Notes: a model not told the origin generated them from the sequence alone. A stretch of 64,000 bases of DNA from Thiofilum sp. (GCF_016711335.1 NZ_JADJTF010000001.1:3038001-3102000), one strand, 5' to 3'. Numbered from the stretch's first letter, positions 1-8,701 are shown. Numbers and translations: made by a program.

Positions 1-1
1 A

Positions 2-343
2 TTTGCCCAGTCAGGGGGCTTTTTTGTCATGGAAACCGCAGGTAAAGGGCAAGTTGTGGTAGCAGGCTTAGGCGCTATTTATTCCTTAGAGGTTGAAGTA
101 GGTAAGGATTTAATTATCGATAATGCCCATGTGGTGTGTTGGGATAATCGTTTACAGCATCAAATTTCCGTCACGACTAGCCAAAATAGAGGTGGGTTAG
201 GAGGGATGCTTGGGAATTTAGTGAATAGTTTTACCAGTGGTGAAGGGGTGGTATTGCGTTTTAGTGGTACGGGTAAAGTTTATATTTGCTCACGCAATCC
301 AGCGTCTTTTAGCCGTTTAATACAAAAAGCTATGGGTAGTTAA
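2..343 (+). CDS. TIGR00266/AIM24-family protein, C-terminal part (5' end outside window)
   Basis: The reading frame is open from the left edge and continues upstream of the first ATG (29) as FAQSGGFFV, so this is the C-terminal part of a longer gene. The run SGGFFVMETAGKGQ followed by GLGAIY, and the late SGTGKVYICSRNP segment, match the ends of TIGR00266 (AIM24-like, beta-sandwich) proteins, usually about 220-260 residues. The function of the bacterial members is not established. A Gly-rich insertion lies around residues 55-65 of the visible part. The stop codon falls at the outer edge of a long inverted repeat (341-481) that may act as the transcript end. Family confidence is good; biochemical role unknown. 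Confidence 0.7.
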   Translation, partial: FAQSGGFFVMETAGKGQVVVAGLGAIYSLEVEVGKDLIIDNAHVVCWDNRLQHQISVTTSQNRGGLGGMLGNLVNSFTSGEGVVLRFSGTGKVYICSRNPASFSRLIQKAMGS

Positions 344-481
344 GTAAGTACTTGAGCCAAAATAATCGTGCATTTCCTACGCAGCCGCTGAGAATACGTC
401 CCTGTACGCTTCAAGGCGGCATTCCTACCGCCAAGGCTGCTCCAAAAATACACGATTACTGTTTAGCTCAATACTTAGTTA
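341..481. repeat. Nested inverted-repeat element (REP/MITE-like)
   Basis: The left arm at 341-375 and the right arm at 446-481 are imperfect inverted repeats. AATCGTGCATTT (364-375) pairs with AAATACACGATT (446-457), and the outer parts containing TTGAGCC / TTTAGCTCAA also align. Inside are further palindromes: GCAGCC (381-386) with GGCTGC (435-440), and GGCGG (415-419) with CCGCC (428-432). It sits between two convergent genes, so it could act as a bidirectional terminator, but its size and nested structure look more like a dispersed palindromic element. I see no second full copy in this window. Confidence 0.5.
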
Positions 482-538
482 GTAAGGTGGTACTTAATCA
501 GTCGTTTCAGATTGGATTAAGTACTAGCCTACTTATCC

Positions 539-1648
539 TTAGTCGGCACTACCAGAGGCGGCTACTTGTGCTCTGCCCACATAGCCAGTATTACCGTTAA
601 AGCGGTTAAAGTTAGCGAAATTAGTATCGAATAAGTCTTTAACTTCATAAAGCTTAAAGGTTTGTGTGTCACCTTTAGCTGAAATACTACCGTCTAATTT
701 TTCAAGTATGCCACCGCCCTGAGCTTTGTCGCCTTGATCACCGCTGCGTTTTTTACCATCACCATCAGCGGTTTGACCCCAGAAGCCATGAGGCATAATG
801 CCATCAGCAGCCACGTTTTCACTCTTGAAGTTTAGCGATAATTCACCACTTTTTAGACCAGACGAGACTTCATACTCTGGCGTTTTAATAGTTAAATTAG
901 TACCTTGCTTTTTAATAGTGCTAGAGCCTAATTGATAGCTACCGTCTTTTAAGTCCTGATTATTGACACTTAGCTCACCTTTTTCAGTGAATTTAAGGTT
1001 ATATACACCGTTCTCATTTCTAATGACAGCACCAATAGACCCCATTAAGGTTTGATCAGAACCTTTAGCTCTGAAGGCTGCATTAAGCTGGAAGTTTTTA
1101 TCACTCAGAACATTATAGGTTTTACCGGCTTCACCTTTAATATCGTAGCTTTCACCTTCCGCACCTACGAAGTGTGGATCGCCCCAAATCGTTGAACCTG
1201 GATGAATCGCAATGGGATTAATCGGGGTGATAATAGGATTAGGGTTAACACTTACAGGATTGAAAGGGTAGGGTTGACCTCCAAAATAACCCGAACCGAA
1301 CCCGCCGGGCATACCAAAGCCACCGAATCCGCCATTCATACCAGCACCACCAGACATGCCAGTTCCACCGTTCATACCAACACCACCGGACATGCCAGCG
1401 CCACCAAACCCGCCGTTCATGCCAGCACCGCCACCGAACCCACCGCTATTAAATAAAGATAAAAGCTGTCTAATTAAATTCATCAAAGCAGTACTATTAA
1501 AAGCAGAGCTTGAGCCAGTATTAAACCCATTAAATGAGTTACTGCCGCCAGACCAGTTAGAAGTATAGGTGGGTGTACCTAAACCAGTAGTAGAGGTTGT
1601 TACACTAGAAGTTTTTGGATTAGTAGTTACGCTGAGGTTATCGGTCAT
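539..1648 (-). CDS. Glycine-rich protein with C-terminal GDPH (vWD-like) domain
   Basis: 369 residues in three parts. The Ser/Thr/Asn-rich N terminus has no obvious signal peptide. A low-complexity segment (about residues 70-125) is built of GGFGG, AGMNGG and GMSGG units. The C-terminal globular domain starts with WGDPHF (about residue 157). The GDPH motif followed by a beta-rich domain recalls von Willebrand type D-like and DUF1521-type domains; some DUF1521 proteins cleave themselves at the Asp-Pro of this motif. HGFWGQTADGDG near residue 290 fits a calcium-binding-like Gly/Asp loop. Start ATG at 1648. It may be exported by a non-Sec route, but that is inference. No specific function can be assigned. 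Confidence 0.55.
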   Translation of the reverse strand: MTDNLSVTTNPKTSSVTTSTTGLGTPTYTSNWSGGSNSFNGFNTGSSSAFNSTALMNLIRQLLSLFNSGGFGGGAGMNGGFGGAGMSGGVGMNGGTGMSGGAGMNGGFGGFGMPGGFGSGYFGGQPYPFNPVSVNPNPIITPINPIAIHPGSTIWGDPHFVGAEGESYDIKGEAGKTYNVLSDKNFQLNAAFRAKGSDQTLMGSIGAVIRNENGVYNLKFTEKGELSVNNQDLKDGSYQLGSSTIKKQGTNLTIKTPEYEVSSGLKSGELSLNFKSENVAADGIMPHGFWGQTADGDGKKRSGDQGDKAQGGGILEKLDGSISAKGDTQTFKLYEVKDLFDTNFANFNRFNGNTGYVGRAQVAASGSAD

Positions 1649-1896
1649 GATCTTTTACCTAAAATACAATTTTATTAACTAATATAAATTTAAAAATTAT
1701 GAGTATATATTTAGGTATTTTTGTTAGTTTAACAGCAATCGTTGGGCGATATAACGTCCGTATCCACTTATAAAAGGTAGGGGGGCACTTTAGGTTTAAT
1801 CTTGATTTTTAAACATTAATCAGGGATTTTTTAATTTATTGCGATGGTTTGGAGCTAAGCGTATGCTGAGTAACTTTTTTGTTGAGGTATTAAAAC

Positions 1897-2670
1897 ATGG
1901 AGCACTGGTTAAGCTTAGGTTCCTTGCCTGTTGAGGTGGTATTAGTACTGGTAGGATTAGCTATGCTAGCCGGTTGGGTCGATTCTATTGGGGGGGGAGG
2001 AGGATTGATCACTATCCCTGCTTTATTATGGGCGGGGATACCACCTGTGCAAGTATTAGCAACTAATAAACTACAAAGCAGCTTTGGATCATTAACGGCA
2101 ACTTTAAACTATACCCGCCAAGGCTTATTAAAGCCGAGTGATTATAAAGTAGCAGTAGTATTAACCTTTATCGGTTCTGCCTTAGGTGCTTTAATTGTAC
2201 AGCAAATTGATAGCTCTATTTTAAATAAAATTATTCCCTTTCTAATGATCCTATTTGCCATTTATTTTATTTTTGCCCCTGCCTTGACTGATCAAGATCG
2301 CCAGCGTCGGATGAGCCATACGGGGTTTGCTTTAATTATAGGGATGGGTATTGGTTTTTATGATGGATTTTTTGGACCTGGCACGGGAACATTTTTTGTA
2401 ATGGCGGCCGTTTTATTATTAGGTTTAGGGATACAACGTGCCACAGGATTAACCAAATTATTAAACTTTACGAGTAATCTTGCAGCCTTAATGATTTTTG
2501 CAGCACACGGAGAGGTTTTGTGGGTGTTGGGTTTATTAATGGGTTTAGGGCAGATAGTGGGGAGTTTTTTAGGCTCACAAATGGCGAGCAAACATGGTGC
2601 TAAATTAATTCGTCCGGTATTAGTCATTGTGTCCCTAGCAGTATCTATCAAACTATTCGTTTTTAGTTGA
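1897..2670 (+). CDS. yfcA: TSUP (TauE/SafE) family membrane exporter, YfcA-type
   Basis: 257-residue integral membrane protein with about eight hydrophobic segments. Two family signatures are present: the N-terminal DSIGGGGGLITIPALL with ATNKLQSS, and the second-half repeat GFYDGFFGPGTGTFF with TKLLNFTSN. The central DRQRRM and C-terminal KLIRPVLVIVS segments resemble Escherichia coli YfcA closely. TSUP proteins export small sulfur-containing or organic anions such as sulfite, thiosulfate, sulfoacetate or taurine; substrates are not predictable from sequence. Start ATG at 1897 with a weak purine-rich GAGG upstream. It stands alone, and its end overlaps a coding remnant in another frame (2639-2842). 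Confidence 0.85.
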   Translation: MEHWLSLGSLPVEVVLVLVGLAMLAGWVDSIGGGGGLITIPALLWAGIPPVQVLATNKLQSSFGSLTATLNYTRQGLLKPSDYKVAVVLTFIGSALGALIVQQIDSSILNKIIPFLMILFAIYFIFAPALTDQDRQRRMSHTGFALIIGMGIGFYDGFFGPGTGTFFVMAAVLLLGLGIQRATGLTKLLNFTSNLAALMIFAAHGEVLWVLGLLMGLGQIVGSFLGSQMASKHGAKLIRPVLVIVSLAVSIKLFVFS

Positions 2671-2842
2671 TCAATACAGTGAGAATGACCCTCAATTATT
2701 GCATCTTAGTGCACCTAGTTCGGTGGATATAGAGTCTCTGGGCAGAAAGATCACCGAAGTGTTAGAAGGTCATCCTCGCTGTATTGACCTGTATCCTATC
2801 CAGATTAGTAGTCCACAGCGGTTGTTCTGCCTATATAAATAG
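2639..2842 (+). pseudogene. Coding-like remnant without a start codon
   Basis: An open frame in another phase from the 3' end of the exporter gene runs 67 codons to TAG at 2840-2842. Its last 57 residues look like real protein: DQYSENDPQLLHLSAP, then ESLGRKITEVLEGHPRC and IDLYPIQISSPQRLFCLYK. No ATG or GTG with a ribosome binding site precedes it; the only in-frame weak start is a TTG about 47 codons before the stop. It may be the C-terminal remnant of a lost gene or a TTG-started small protein. I do not recognise the family. Confidence 0.4.
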
Positions 2843-2978
2843 CATGCTTTGGCTAAAAGTAAAGTAAATCTTTTAAACATTGTCATACCATAATAGCAGC
2901 AGAATATTTGATTTTTATGACAATAATAGGTGACCTCAGTAGTGTTAGGTCACCTGCCTAAAGGTAGGAAAAAGACGA
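2843..2978. terminator. Intergenic with perfect hairpin, probable transcript end of the SH3b gene
   Basis: AGGTGACCT (2928-2936) and AGGTCACCT (2947-2955) form a perfect 9-bp stem with a 10-nt loop, 24 bases beyond the stop of the minus-strand SH3b gene. No strong U tract follows on either strand, so this is a moderate terminator candidate or a protein-binding palindrome. The rest of the gap is AT-rich with no other structure I recognise. Confidence 0.4.
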
Positions 2979-3638
2979 TTATTGGTTAATGACGCGACAG
3001 CAGCCTGACACCACTTGGCGCTCGTCTAAAGCGCCCGTAATAGTATAAGGATAAGACGCATTACCGACTGAGCAGGCCTCTACCTTTTGTAAAAACAATT
3101 GAGTCATGCGTTGATCTTTCCTGCCTCCAATGACGGCAATACTGGAATGATTCGCTGATTGCTGACGGAAAGTCACCGGTACAGTATAGGATTTTTTCTC
3201 AGGATCAATCACATGTACGCTAGTAGCACTAATATGAATATTCCAACGTGGCTCAATACCTACACAACTCATGACTACGCGCTTAGGCGTTGTAGTTTTT
3301 GGTTTTACCGCTTGGGGTCTAGTAGGTAATGCCTGCTCATCTTCAGTCAAATAATGCTGATTCACCCAACCTTCCACTCCCGCCCAAGTGACATGTGTCC
3401 AGGTATTAGGGCCTTGAGTAGCTTGCTTACCTGTGGCTATGACACCTTTGCCATTAAAAGGTAATACGGCAGTCACGGGGTATTGAGTACCAGGGCCTGA
3501 ACGCACATTAAGATTATCGTTAGGATTAATACGAGTGACGGAATATACGCGGCTTTGTTGGTCTACTTGAGCCGCCGATAAGGGGAGGGACATAGCGACT
3601 AGCATACTCGTGGCTAAGAGAGTAGAGAATAATTTCAT
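2979..3638 (-). CDS. Periplasmic SH3b-domain protein with COG3650-like C-terminal domain
   Basis: 219 residues from the chosen ATG at 3638, which has AGGAG six bases upstream; a weaker in-frame start seven codons earlier lacks one. A signal peptide (MKLFSTLL, hydrophobic core, cut near PLSAA) is followed by a bacterial SH3b domain with the hallmark NLNVRSGPGTQYPV and a WVNQHYL end (about residues 30-97). After a Pro/Thr/Lys linker the C-terminal half has CVGIEPRWNIHI, then SVGNASYPYTITG and GCCRVIN. That Cys-ePxW-YPY-GCC pattern resembles COG3650-type periplasmic domains. SH3b domains usually bind cell-wall peptides; the exact role is unknown. Confidence 0.6.
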   Translation of the reverse strand: MKLFSTLLATSMLVAMSLPLSAAQVDQQSRVYSVTRINPNDNLNVRSGPGTQYPVTAVLPFNGKGVIATGKQATQGPNTWTHVTWAGVEGWVNQHYLTEDEQALPTRPQAVKPKTTTPKRVVMSCVGIEPRWNIHISATSVHVIDPEKKSYTVPVTFRQQSANHSSIAVIGGRKDQRMTQLFLQKVEACSVGNASYPYTITGALDERQVVSGCCRVINQ

Positions 3639-3915
3639 GATGACTCCTGTTAAATACACTTCCTATTGAGTATCAAAACGGATAACTGCTGATCAGTTAA
3701 ACGAGTGGTTTGTTGGTATGTCTCTTAGTGTAATGGCATTTAAAAAAATATCCGCATTAAAAAATCATTTTTAAATCAATTGATGAGTTTTTGTACTATT
3801 TTTAAGCTAAGCCCTATAAAAGTATCCGCCTAGCAGGCTCTGCTAAGCATTAAACAAGGGCTGTGATATATAGTATTCGATGCCTAGATGACTCATATTA
3901 ACTAAGGATGACCCC

Positions 3916-5205
3916 ATGATCCGATCCGCTAGAGTTGCCTCTGAAGCAACTGCTCATTATTACTATCAACAAGCCGTTACCTTATATAAGCAAAAACATT
4001 ATCCTGAGTCATTAAAGCAATTAGCCCTAGGCTTACAAGTCGATGTTAACTACAAGCCACTTTATTTATTAGCCCGCGATATTTTCGCTAAATTAAATGG
4101 AGTCGAGGAGCGGCGTTTATTTGCGATTGCCTTAAGTGATTTTGATCAATTTCAAGCGTTTTTTGATTTAGGTTACCACTTTATTGATAGTGAACACTAT
4201 GAGCTAGCCGCCGCTCTATTAGAAAAAGCACTCGCTCTTGCACCCACGAATATTGATGCTGCCTATGAGCTAGCATTCGCCTATATGGCAAGGTTTAATA
4301 ATCAAGCAGCATTAAAAACTTTGGCTAAGGTGGACTATGAAAGCGATTTTTGGGCAGCTTATTTATATTATCAGTGTAAGCTCTGGCTCAAGCAGCCAGA
4401 AGGGGTGGCTGAGTTTATTCAGGATGTGCAGCTTTTATTAAAAAAACAAAGCTTAAATGATTCACTGGAGTTAATTCAAGATAAAATTAATGAGCTAGAA
4501 GAGAGTTTTAAGCGTTATCAGCAATTAACAATCACAGATAAGATGCCGATTCGAGATTGGCATTTTGTACAATATGGCGCAGCTATTTTGCATTATAATG
4601 AAGAAAATAAAACTATAGCAGGAGGGCGCTATACTCATTTGCAAGGCGATAATCAATTAGTCTATTTAGTGCTGAATAAATTAGTAGTTTATTTGCAGAC
4701 TTTAAATCGTGTTCCCGAAAAAATAATAGCTTTACCCGATAGTGAGTCAGAACTACTAGGGCAAATATTAGCTCAGTTGTTACAACGACCCTGTAACACA
4801 TTGGAAATGATGGAGGATTTTTCCCATTGTTTAATGGTAGCTGCCGATAGTAGTTTATTCAATGGGATTGAGCCATTAGTCGAGGTGTGTCCCCAGCAAA
4901 CGGTTTTTGCTTTGAATCATTCGTGGCTAAAGCGTTCGATGATTGTACCCGATGTAGTGGGTTTTCTGACTCAAGAGTACGTAACCTCTTGGGCAGAGGC
5001 TGACCTAGAGCAAATACTCACTAATACTACATCATATTATATAAATAAAATTATGTTAAATAAATCATTTGTACTAGAACCTTGCTTTAAAGAACATCTT
5101 GAATTCTATCAAAGCCAAGATAAATGGTTAAAAGGAGGTATTCACGGAGGAGTGAAGCGCTCACCTTACAGTATTGAAAGCCCAGTAGGAGCAGAATGTT
5201 TTTGA
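3916..5205 (+). CDS. TPR-repeat protein of unknown function
   Basis: 429 residues, soluble, with no signal peptide. The first half (about residues 12-200) is alpha-helical with tetratricopeptide-like units, for example YYQQAVTLYKQKHYPESLKQ and YELAAALLEKALALAPTNID, the latter close to TPR consensus. The second half contains IRDWHFVQYGAAILHY and a variable region with scattered Cys; I do not recognise a catalytic motif there. TPR proteins usually scaffold protein complexes. Start ATG at 3916 follows AAGGATG nine bases upstream. It is monocistronic, preceded by a 250-base AT-rich gap with a small hairpin (3831-3845). Confidence 0.6.
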   Translation: MIRSARVASEATAHYYYQQAVTLYKQKHYPESLKQLALGLQVDVNYKPLYLLARDIFAKLNGVEERRLFAIALSDFDQFQAFFDLGYHFIDSEHYELAAALLEKALALAPTNIDAAYELAFAYMARFNNQAALKTLAKVDYESDFWAAYLYYQCKLWLKQPEGVAEFIQDVQLLLKKQSLNDSLELIQDKINELEESFKRYQQLTITDKMPIRDWHFVQYGAAILHYNEENKTIAGGRYTHLQGDNQLVYLVLNKLVVYLQTLNRVPEKIIALPDSESELLGQILAQLLQRPCNTLEMMEDFSHCLMVAADSSLFNGIEPLVEVCPQQTVFALNHSWLKRSMIVPDVVGFLTQEYVTSWAEADLEQILTNTTSYYINKIMLNKSFVLEPCFKEHLEFYQSQDKWLKGGIHGGVKRSPYSIESPVGAECF

Positions 5206-5384
5206 TAATTTTATATTTTTATAGGCGATTGACTTTAGCAATGAACCTAGACCTATTTCGACCTTTTGTCTTTTAAGCATTACCTTTTGTCCATTTGAGG
5301 TCTTAAAACATGCCAGACTCATTACACTCTAATATAAATCCCATACAACTTTAAAACAACTGATCTGAAAAGGAGTTCTAAGCT

Positions 5385-5666
5385 ATGAAAGCAACAACTA
5401 CATTAAGTGGTTTAGTCGCCAGTGCGGTTTTAGCGACATCAATGTTAGTTCCCGGTGCTGCTAATGCGGCTAGTAAACCTAATACCGCCTGCAAAAAAGC
5501 AGAAAAACAATTAACAGCTAAAATCAAACGTTTAAAGAAATTAGCGGCTGAACGTCGTAGCCAAGGTGACGCTTATGGTGAGCGCCGTTTAAAGAGTTTA
5601 GCGAATGTGATCGCGGCGCATCGGGGTAATTTACCTTGCGTCAATAAGCAAACATGCAGTATTTAA
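5385..5666 (+). CDS. Small basic secreted protein
   Basis: 93 residues. A clear Sec signal peptide (MKATTTLSGLV, hydrophobic core, cleavage near NAASK) leaves a mature protein of about 65 residues, rich in Lys/Arg and predicted helical: ACKKAEKQLTAKIKRLKKLA, then ERRSQGDAYGERRLKSLA. Cysteines at the start of the helix, in LPCVNK and in QTCSI could form a disulfide. It resembles small periplasmic helical DUF1090-like proteins in general style, but I cannot assign a family. The ribosome binding site AAGGAG lies upstream of ATG 5385, and a strong terminator (5721-5753) follows. Confidence 0.6.
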   Translation: MKATTTLSGLVASAVLATSMLVPGAANAASKPNTACKKAEKQLTAKIKRLKKLAAERRSQGDAYGERRLKSLANVIAAHRGNLPCVNKQTCSI

Positions 5667-5720
5667 TTTAATAGATCTATTAAAACGACAACTAATTTTC
5701 GTCTCATAGTCTTCCTCTAC

Positions 5721-5753
5721 CCCCGCATTAGCTTTGCGCTAAGCGGGGTTTTT
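5721..5753 (+). terminator. Rho-independent terminator
   Basis: CCCCGC-A-TTAGC pairs with GCTAA-GCGGGG around a short loop (stem 5721-5748), followed by TTTTT (5749-5753). Strong intrinsic terminator on the plus strand for the small secreted protein gene; it lacks a U tract on the minus strand. Confidence 0.85.
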
Positions 5754-5759
5754 CTTTGA

Positions 5760-7139
5760 TTAGAGTTCTTTAATATGATGGATTAAATCATTCGCAGCCG
5801 CTTGACCATCACCATATAACATACGGCAATTATCAGCATAGAATAAATGATTCTCGACCCCTGAGAATCCAGCACCCTGTCCGCGTTTAATGACAATCAC
5901 ATTTTTAGCTTCTTGGGCATTTAAAATTGGCATGCCATAAATAGGACTAGAAGGATCCGTTAAAGCAACCGGATTAACCACGTCATTAGCGCCAATAACC
6001 ACAGCCACATCAGCCGTTTTAAATTCCTCATTAATCTCATCTAGGTCATAAATCAGATCATAAGGAACGCCCGCCTCGGCGAGTAGCACATTCATATGAC
6101 CGGGCATGCGTCCGGCGACGGGATGAATAGCAAATTTGACCATCACGCCGCGTTGTTGTAACAGTTTGCATAGCTCCCATACTTTATGCTGAGCTTGAGC
6201 CACTGCCATACCATACCCCGGAATCACAATCACTTTTTCCGCAAAAGCCAACATAATAGCGCTGTCTTGTGCTTCAATCGCTTTCATAGAGCCAAAAACG
6301 GGTCGGTCTTCGGTGGAAGTCACCGCACCAAACTGACTAAACAACACATTGCTAATCGGGCGATTCATTGCTTTAGCCATGAGTTGAGTCAAGAGAGTTC
6401 CCGCTGAGCCTACCACCATTCCGGCAATCATCATTGCTGGATTATCAAGCACATACCCTTCAAAGCCTACCGCTAAACCCGTGAACGCATTATAAAGCGA
6501 TATAACCACAGGCATATCCGCGCCACCAATCGGGAGCGTCATTAATACACCAAAGGCTAGAGCGGCTAAGAAGAATAGGGCTAGAGTAAAGAGGCTGTAA
6601 TCATTACCACTCAACGCAATAATCACGCCTAGCAATACCGCAACAGCAAAGACTACTCCATTAACGACTTGCTGTTGTGGGAAGCGAATACTGGAGCGAA
6701 ACGCTTTAATCCCTTGTAATTTAGCAAAGGCTATGCCTGAACCTGAAAAAGCCACCGCACCAATTAAGGCCCCTAGTACGGCTAATGACTGTACACCCAT
6801 GCCTAGTTCATGGCGTTTCAATAGCTCTACTGCTGCAATAGCGGCGGCTGCACCCCCCCCCATACCATTGTAAAGCGCGATCATTTGCGGCATATCGGTC
6901 ATAGCGACTGTTTTGGCACTTTTCCAAGCAAGGACGCCACCCACTGCAATACCGATCAGGATTAGTAAGTAATTAGTATTAATATGAGGATGGACAAAGG
7001 TAATCACGGTAGCCAGTACCATCCCTGCACCCGCCCATTGAATCCCGCGTTGGGCAGTAGTCGGGGATGCCATTTGTTTCAAGCCTAAAATAAATAATAC
7101 CGCAGCGGCATAGTAGGCTAGTTGCACCATAAAACTCAT
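5760..7139 (-). CDS. pntB: NAD(P) transhydrogenase subunit beta
   Basis: 459 residues. The N-terminal half has about nine membrane helices (proton channel; YNGMGGGAAA and GVLMTLPIGGADMPVVISLYN loops). The C-terminal soluble domain III binds NADP(H): VIVIPGYGMAVAQAQ is the nucleotide loop, and FAIHPVAGRMPGHMNVLLAE and DVAVVIGANDVVNP are strictly conserved family segments. With the alpha subunits it couples proton entry to hydride transfer from NADH to NADP+ at the inner membrane. Last gene of the three-gene operon; it overlaps pntAB by ATGA. Length and motifs are complete. Confidence 0.96.
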   Translation of the reverse strand: MSFMVQLAYYAAAVLFILGLKQMASPTTAQRGIQWAGAGMVLATVITFVHPHINTNYLLILIGIAVGGVLAWKSAKTVAMTDMPQMIALYNGMGGGAAAAIAAVELLKRHELGMGVQSLAVLGALIGAVAFSGSGIAFAKLQGIKAFRSSIRFPQQQVVNGVVFAVAVLLGVIIALSGNDYSLFTLALFFLAALAFGVLMTLPIGGADMPVVISLYNAFTGLAVGFEGYVLDNPAMMIAGMVVGSAGTLLTQLMAKAMNRPISNVLFSQFGAVTSTEDRPVFGSMKAIEAQDSAIMLAFAEKVIVIPGYGMAVAQAQHKVWELCKLLQQRGVMVKFAIHPVAGRMPGHMNVLLAEAGVPYDLIYDLDEINEEFKTADVAVVIGANDVVNPVALTDPSSPIYGMPILNAQEAKNVIVIKRGQGAGFSGVENHLFYADNCRMLYGDGQAAANDLIHHIKEL

Positions 7140-7429
7140 GAGCGCTTTCCTCCTTTACTGGTTTGGAACATTTCCAACATGCGCTCGGTGACGACATAGC
7201 CGCCTACTGCATTACCGGCTGCGAGTACTACCGCAATGAAACCGACGATTTGTTCACTCACACTTTCTGATTGCCCTAGAGCCACCATCGCGCCGACCAG
7301 TACAATACCGTGGATAAAGTTAGAACCTGACATTAAAGGCGTATGTAAAATGACCGGAACCTTAGAAATAACTTCATAGCCGGTAAAAGCGGCTAGAGTA
7401 AAAATATATAAAGCAATCCAACCGTCCAT
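7136..7429 (-). CDS. pntAB: NAD(P) transhydrogenase subunit alpha, membrane part
   Basis: 97 residues, three to four hydrophobic helices including YIFTLAAFTGYEVISKVP, LMSGSNFIHGIVLVGAM and IAVVLAAGNAVGGYVVTERM. This is the membrane domain that is fused to the alpha subunit in E. coli but separate in the three-subunit enzymes such as that of Rhodospirillum rubrum. It joins the proton channel with PntB. It lies exactly between pntAA (no gap) and pntB (4-base overlap), so translation is probably coupled. Confidence 0.93.
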   Translation of the reverse strand: MDGWIALYIFTLAAFTGYEVISKVPVILHTPLMSGSNFIHGIVLVGAMVALGQSESVSEQIVGFIAVVLAAGNAVGGYVVTERMLEMFQTSKGGKRS

Positions 7430-8548
7430 TTAAGCCTCCACTACGCGGCGCACCGCTTCATTGGTAATCTTGCCCTCATGAGTCAATAAAGAACCCGCGA
7501 TGATCTCATCCTTAAAGTCGGGTTGGTACTGACCCTCCTTGAGTGACAGACTTAAAAAGCTCAATAAGTTTTTGGCGTACATCTCACTGGCGTGCGTAGG
7601 TAGTTGACTAGGCACATTCAGCGGTGCGTGAATCGTAACACCATATTGTGTAACGGTTTCGCCTGCTACACTGAGTGTACAGTTGCCCCCGCCCTCAGCG
7701 GCTAAATCAATAATCACTGCCCCTGCTTTCATGGCTTGTACCATAGCCGCGCTAATAATTTTAGGGGATGGTTTGCCCGGAATAGCGGCAGTAGTGATTA
7801 ATACGTCAGCACTAGCAAAGTATTGAGTCAGTTCAGCTTGCTGTTGAGCTTGCTCTTCTGCGGTCAGTTCACGCGCATAGCCGCCACTGCCTTCCGCCTT
7901 AATGCCTAGCTCTATGAATTTAGCCCCTAAGGATTGCACTTGCTCCTTAGTCACGGTACGCACGTCATAGGCTTCTACAATAGCGCCTAGGCGTCGTGCC
8001 GTAGCAATCGCTTGTAAGCCTGCCACCCCAGCACCCACGACTACGACTTTAGCAGGGCGAATCGTACCCGCTGCGGTCGTGAGCATAGGGAAAAAGCGGC
8101 TAGCCAAGTCAGCGCCCATAATCGCCGCCTTATAACCTGCAACAGAGGCTTGAGAGGACAATACATCCATCGCTTGGGCGCGTGAAATACGCGGGATGAG
8201 TTCCATCGCAAAGCTAGTGATTCCACGTTCCGCTAAAGCCTTGACCTCGGCTGGTTTTTGGTAAGGATTCAGCATGCCAATCAGTACACTATTGGGCTTG
8301 AGTAAGGCAATTTCCTCAAGGCTAGGCATTTGGACTTTAAGGGTAATATCAGCTTGTGGGTAAATGGTGTTAGGGCTAAAAGTAGCCTCTTTAAAGGCAC
8401 TATCAGGATAGTGAGCTTGGTCACCGGCTCCGGTCTCAATCAGTACTTGAGCACCTAGTTTAACGAGTTTAGTGGCCACGCTAGGTTCAATAGCAACCCG
8501 CTTTTCACCCAGAGTTGTTTCTTTGGGGATAGCTATAATAATTGACAC
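7430..8548 (-). CDS. pntAA: NAD(P) transhydrogenase subunit alpha, soluble NAD-binding part
   Basis: 372 residues, lacking the C-terminal membrane helices of the fused E. coli PntA. The alanine dehydrogenase/PNT N-terminal domain begins IAIPKETTLGEKRVAIEP. The Rossmann domain has VVVVGAGVAGLQAIATARRL (about residues 170-190) and IIDLAAEGGGNC. It binds NAD(H) on the cytosolic face and passes hydride to domain III of PntB. The start is GTG at 8548, with GGAGG about ten bases upstream, which decides the start. First gene of the pntAA-pntAB-pntB operon. Confidence 0.95.
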   Translation of the reverse strand: MSIIIAIPKETTLGEKRVAIEPSVATKLVKLGAQVLIETGAGDQAHYPDSAFKEATFSPNTIYPQADITLKVQMPSLEEIALLKPNSVLIGMLNPYQKPAEVKALAERGITSFAMELIPRISRAQAMDVLSSQASVAGYKAAIMGADLASRFFPMLTTAAGTIRPAKVVVVGAGVAGLQAIATARRLGAIVEAYDVRTVTKEQVQSLGAKFIELGIKAEGSGGYARELTAEEQAQQQAELTQYFASADVLITTAAIPGKPSPKIISAAMVQAMKAGAVIIDLAAEGGGNCTLSVAGETVTQYGVTIHAPLNVPSQLPTHASEMYAKNLLSFLSLSLKEGQYQPDFKDEIIAGSLLTHEGKITNEAVRRVVEA

Positions 8549-8679
8549 AATGGTTTATCCTCCCATAGGTAGTTCATCACTGTGGCTGTGCTGTCATCTA
8601 ACAAATTTTGTTAAAAAGCTTGACAGCTTAAGGGAGTAAGCGAGAGGTTAGTATATCTATAAAGTGTGGGCTTAACTGA

Positions 8680-8701
8680 AGCCAAGTGCTGAGACTTGGC
8701 T
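8680..8701 (-). terminator. Hairpin downstream of the DyP peroxidase gene
   Basis: AGCCAAG (8680-8686) and CTTGGCT (8695-8701) form a 7-bp stem with an 8-nt loop, about 12 bases past the stop of the minus-strand peroxidase gene. No U tract follows, so it is a weak terminator candidate. Confidence 0.35.

Noticed and set aside
352..600. 82-codon frame starting with TTG
   Set aside because: It lies across the inverted-repeat element and into the 3' end of the opposite gene; composition follows the palindromes, not a protein.
1202..1568. Plus-strand open frames opposite the glycine-rich gene, rich in Pro/Thr
   Set aside because: They are mirror images of the Gly-Met repeats of the real minus-strand gene and have no ribosome binding site.
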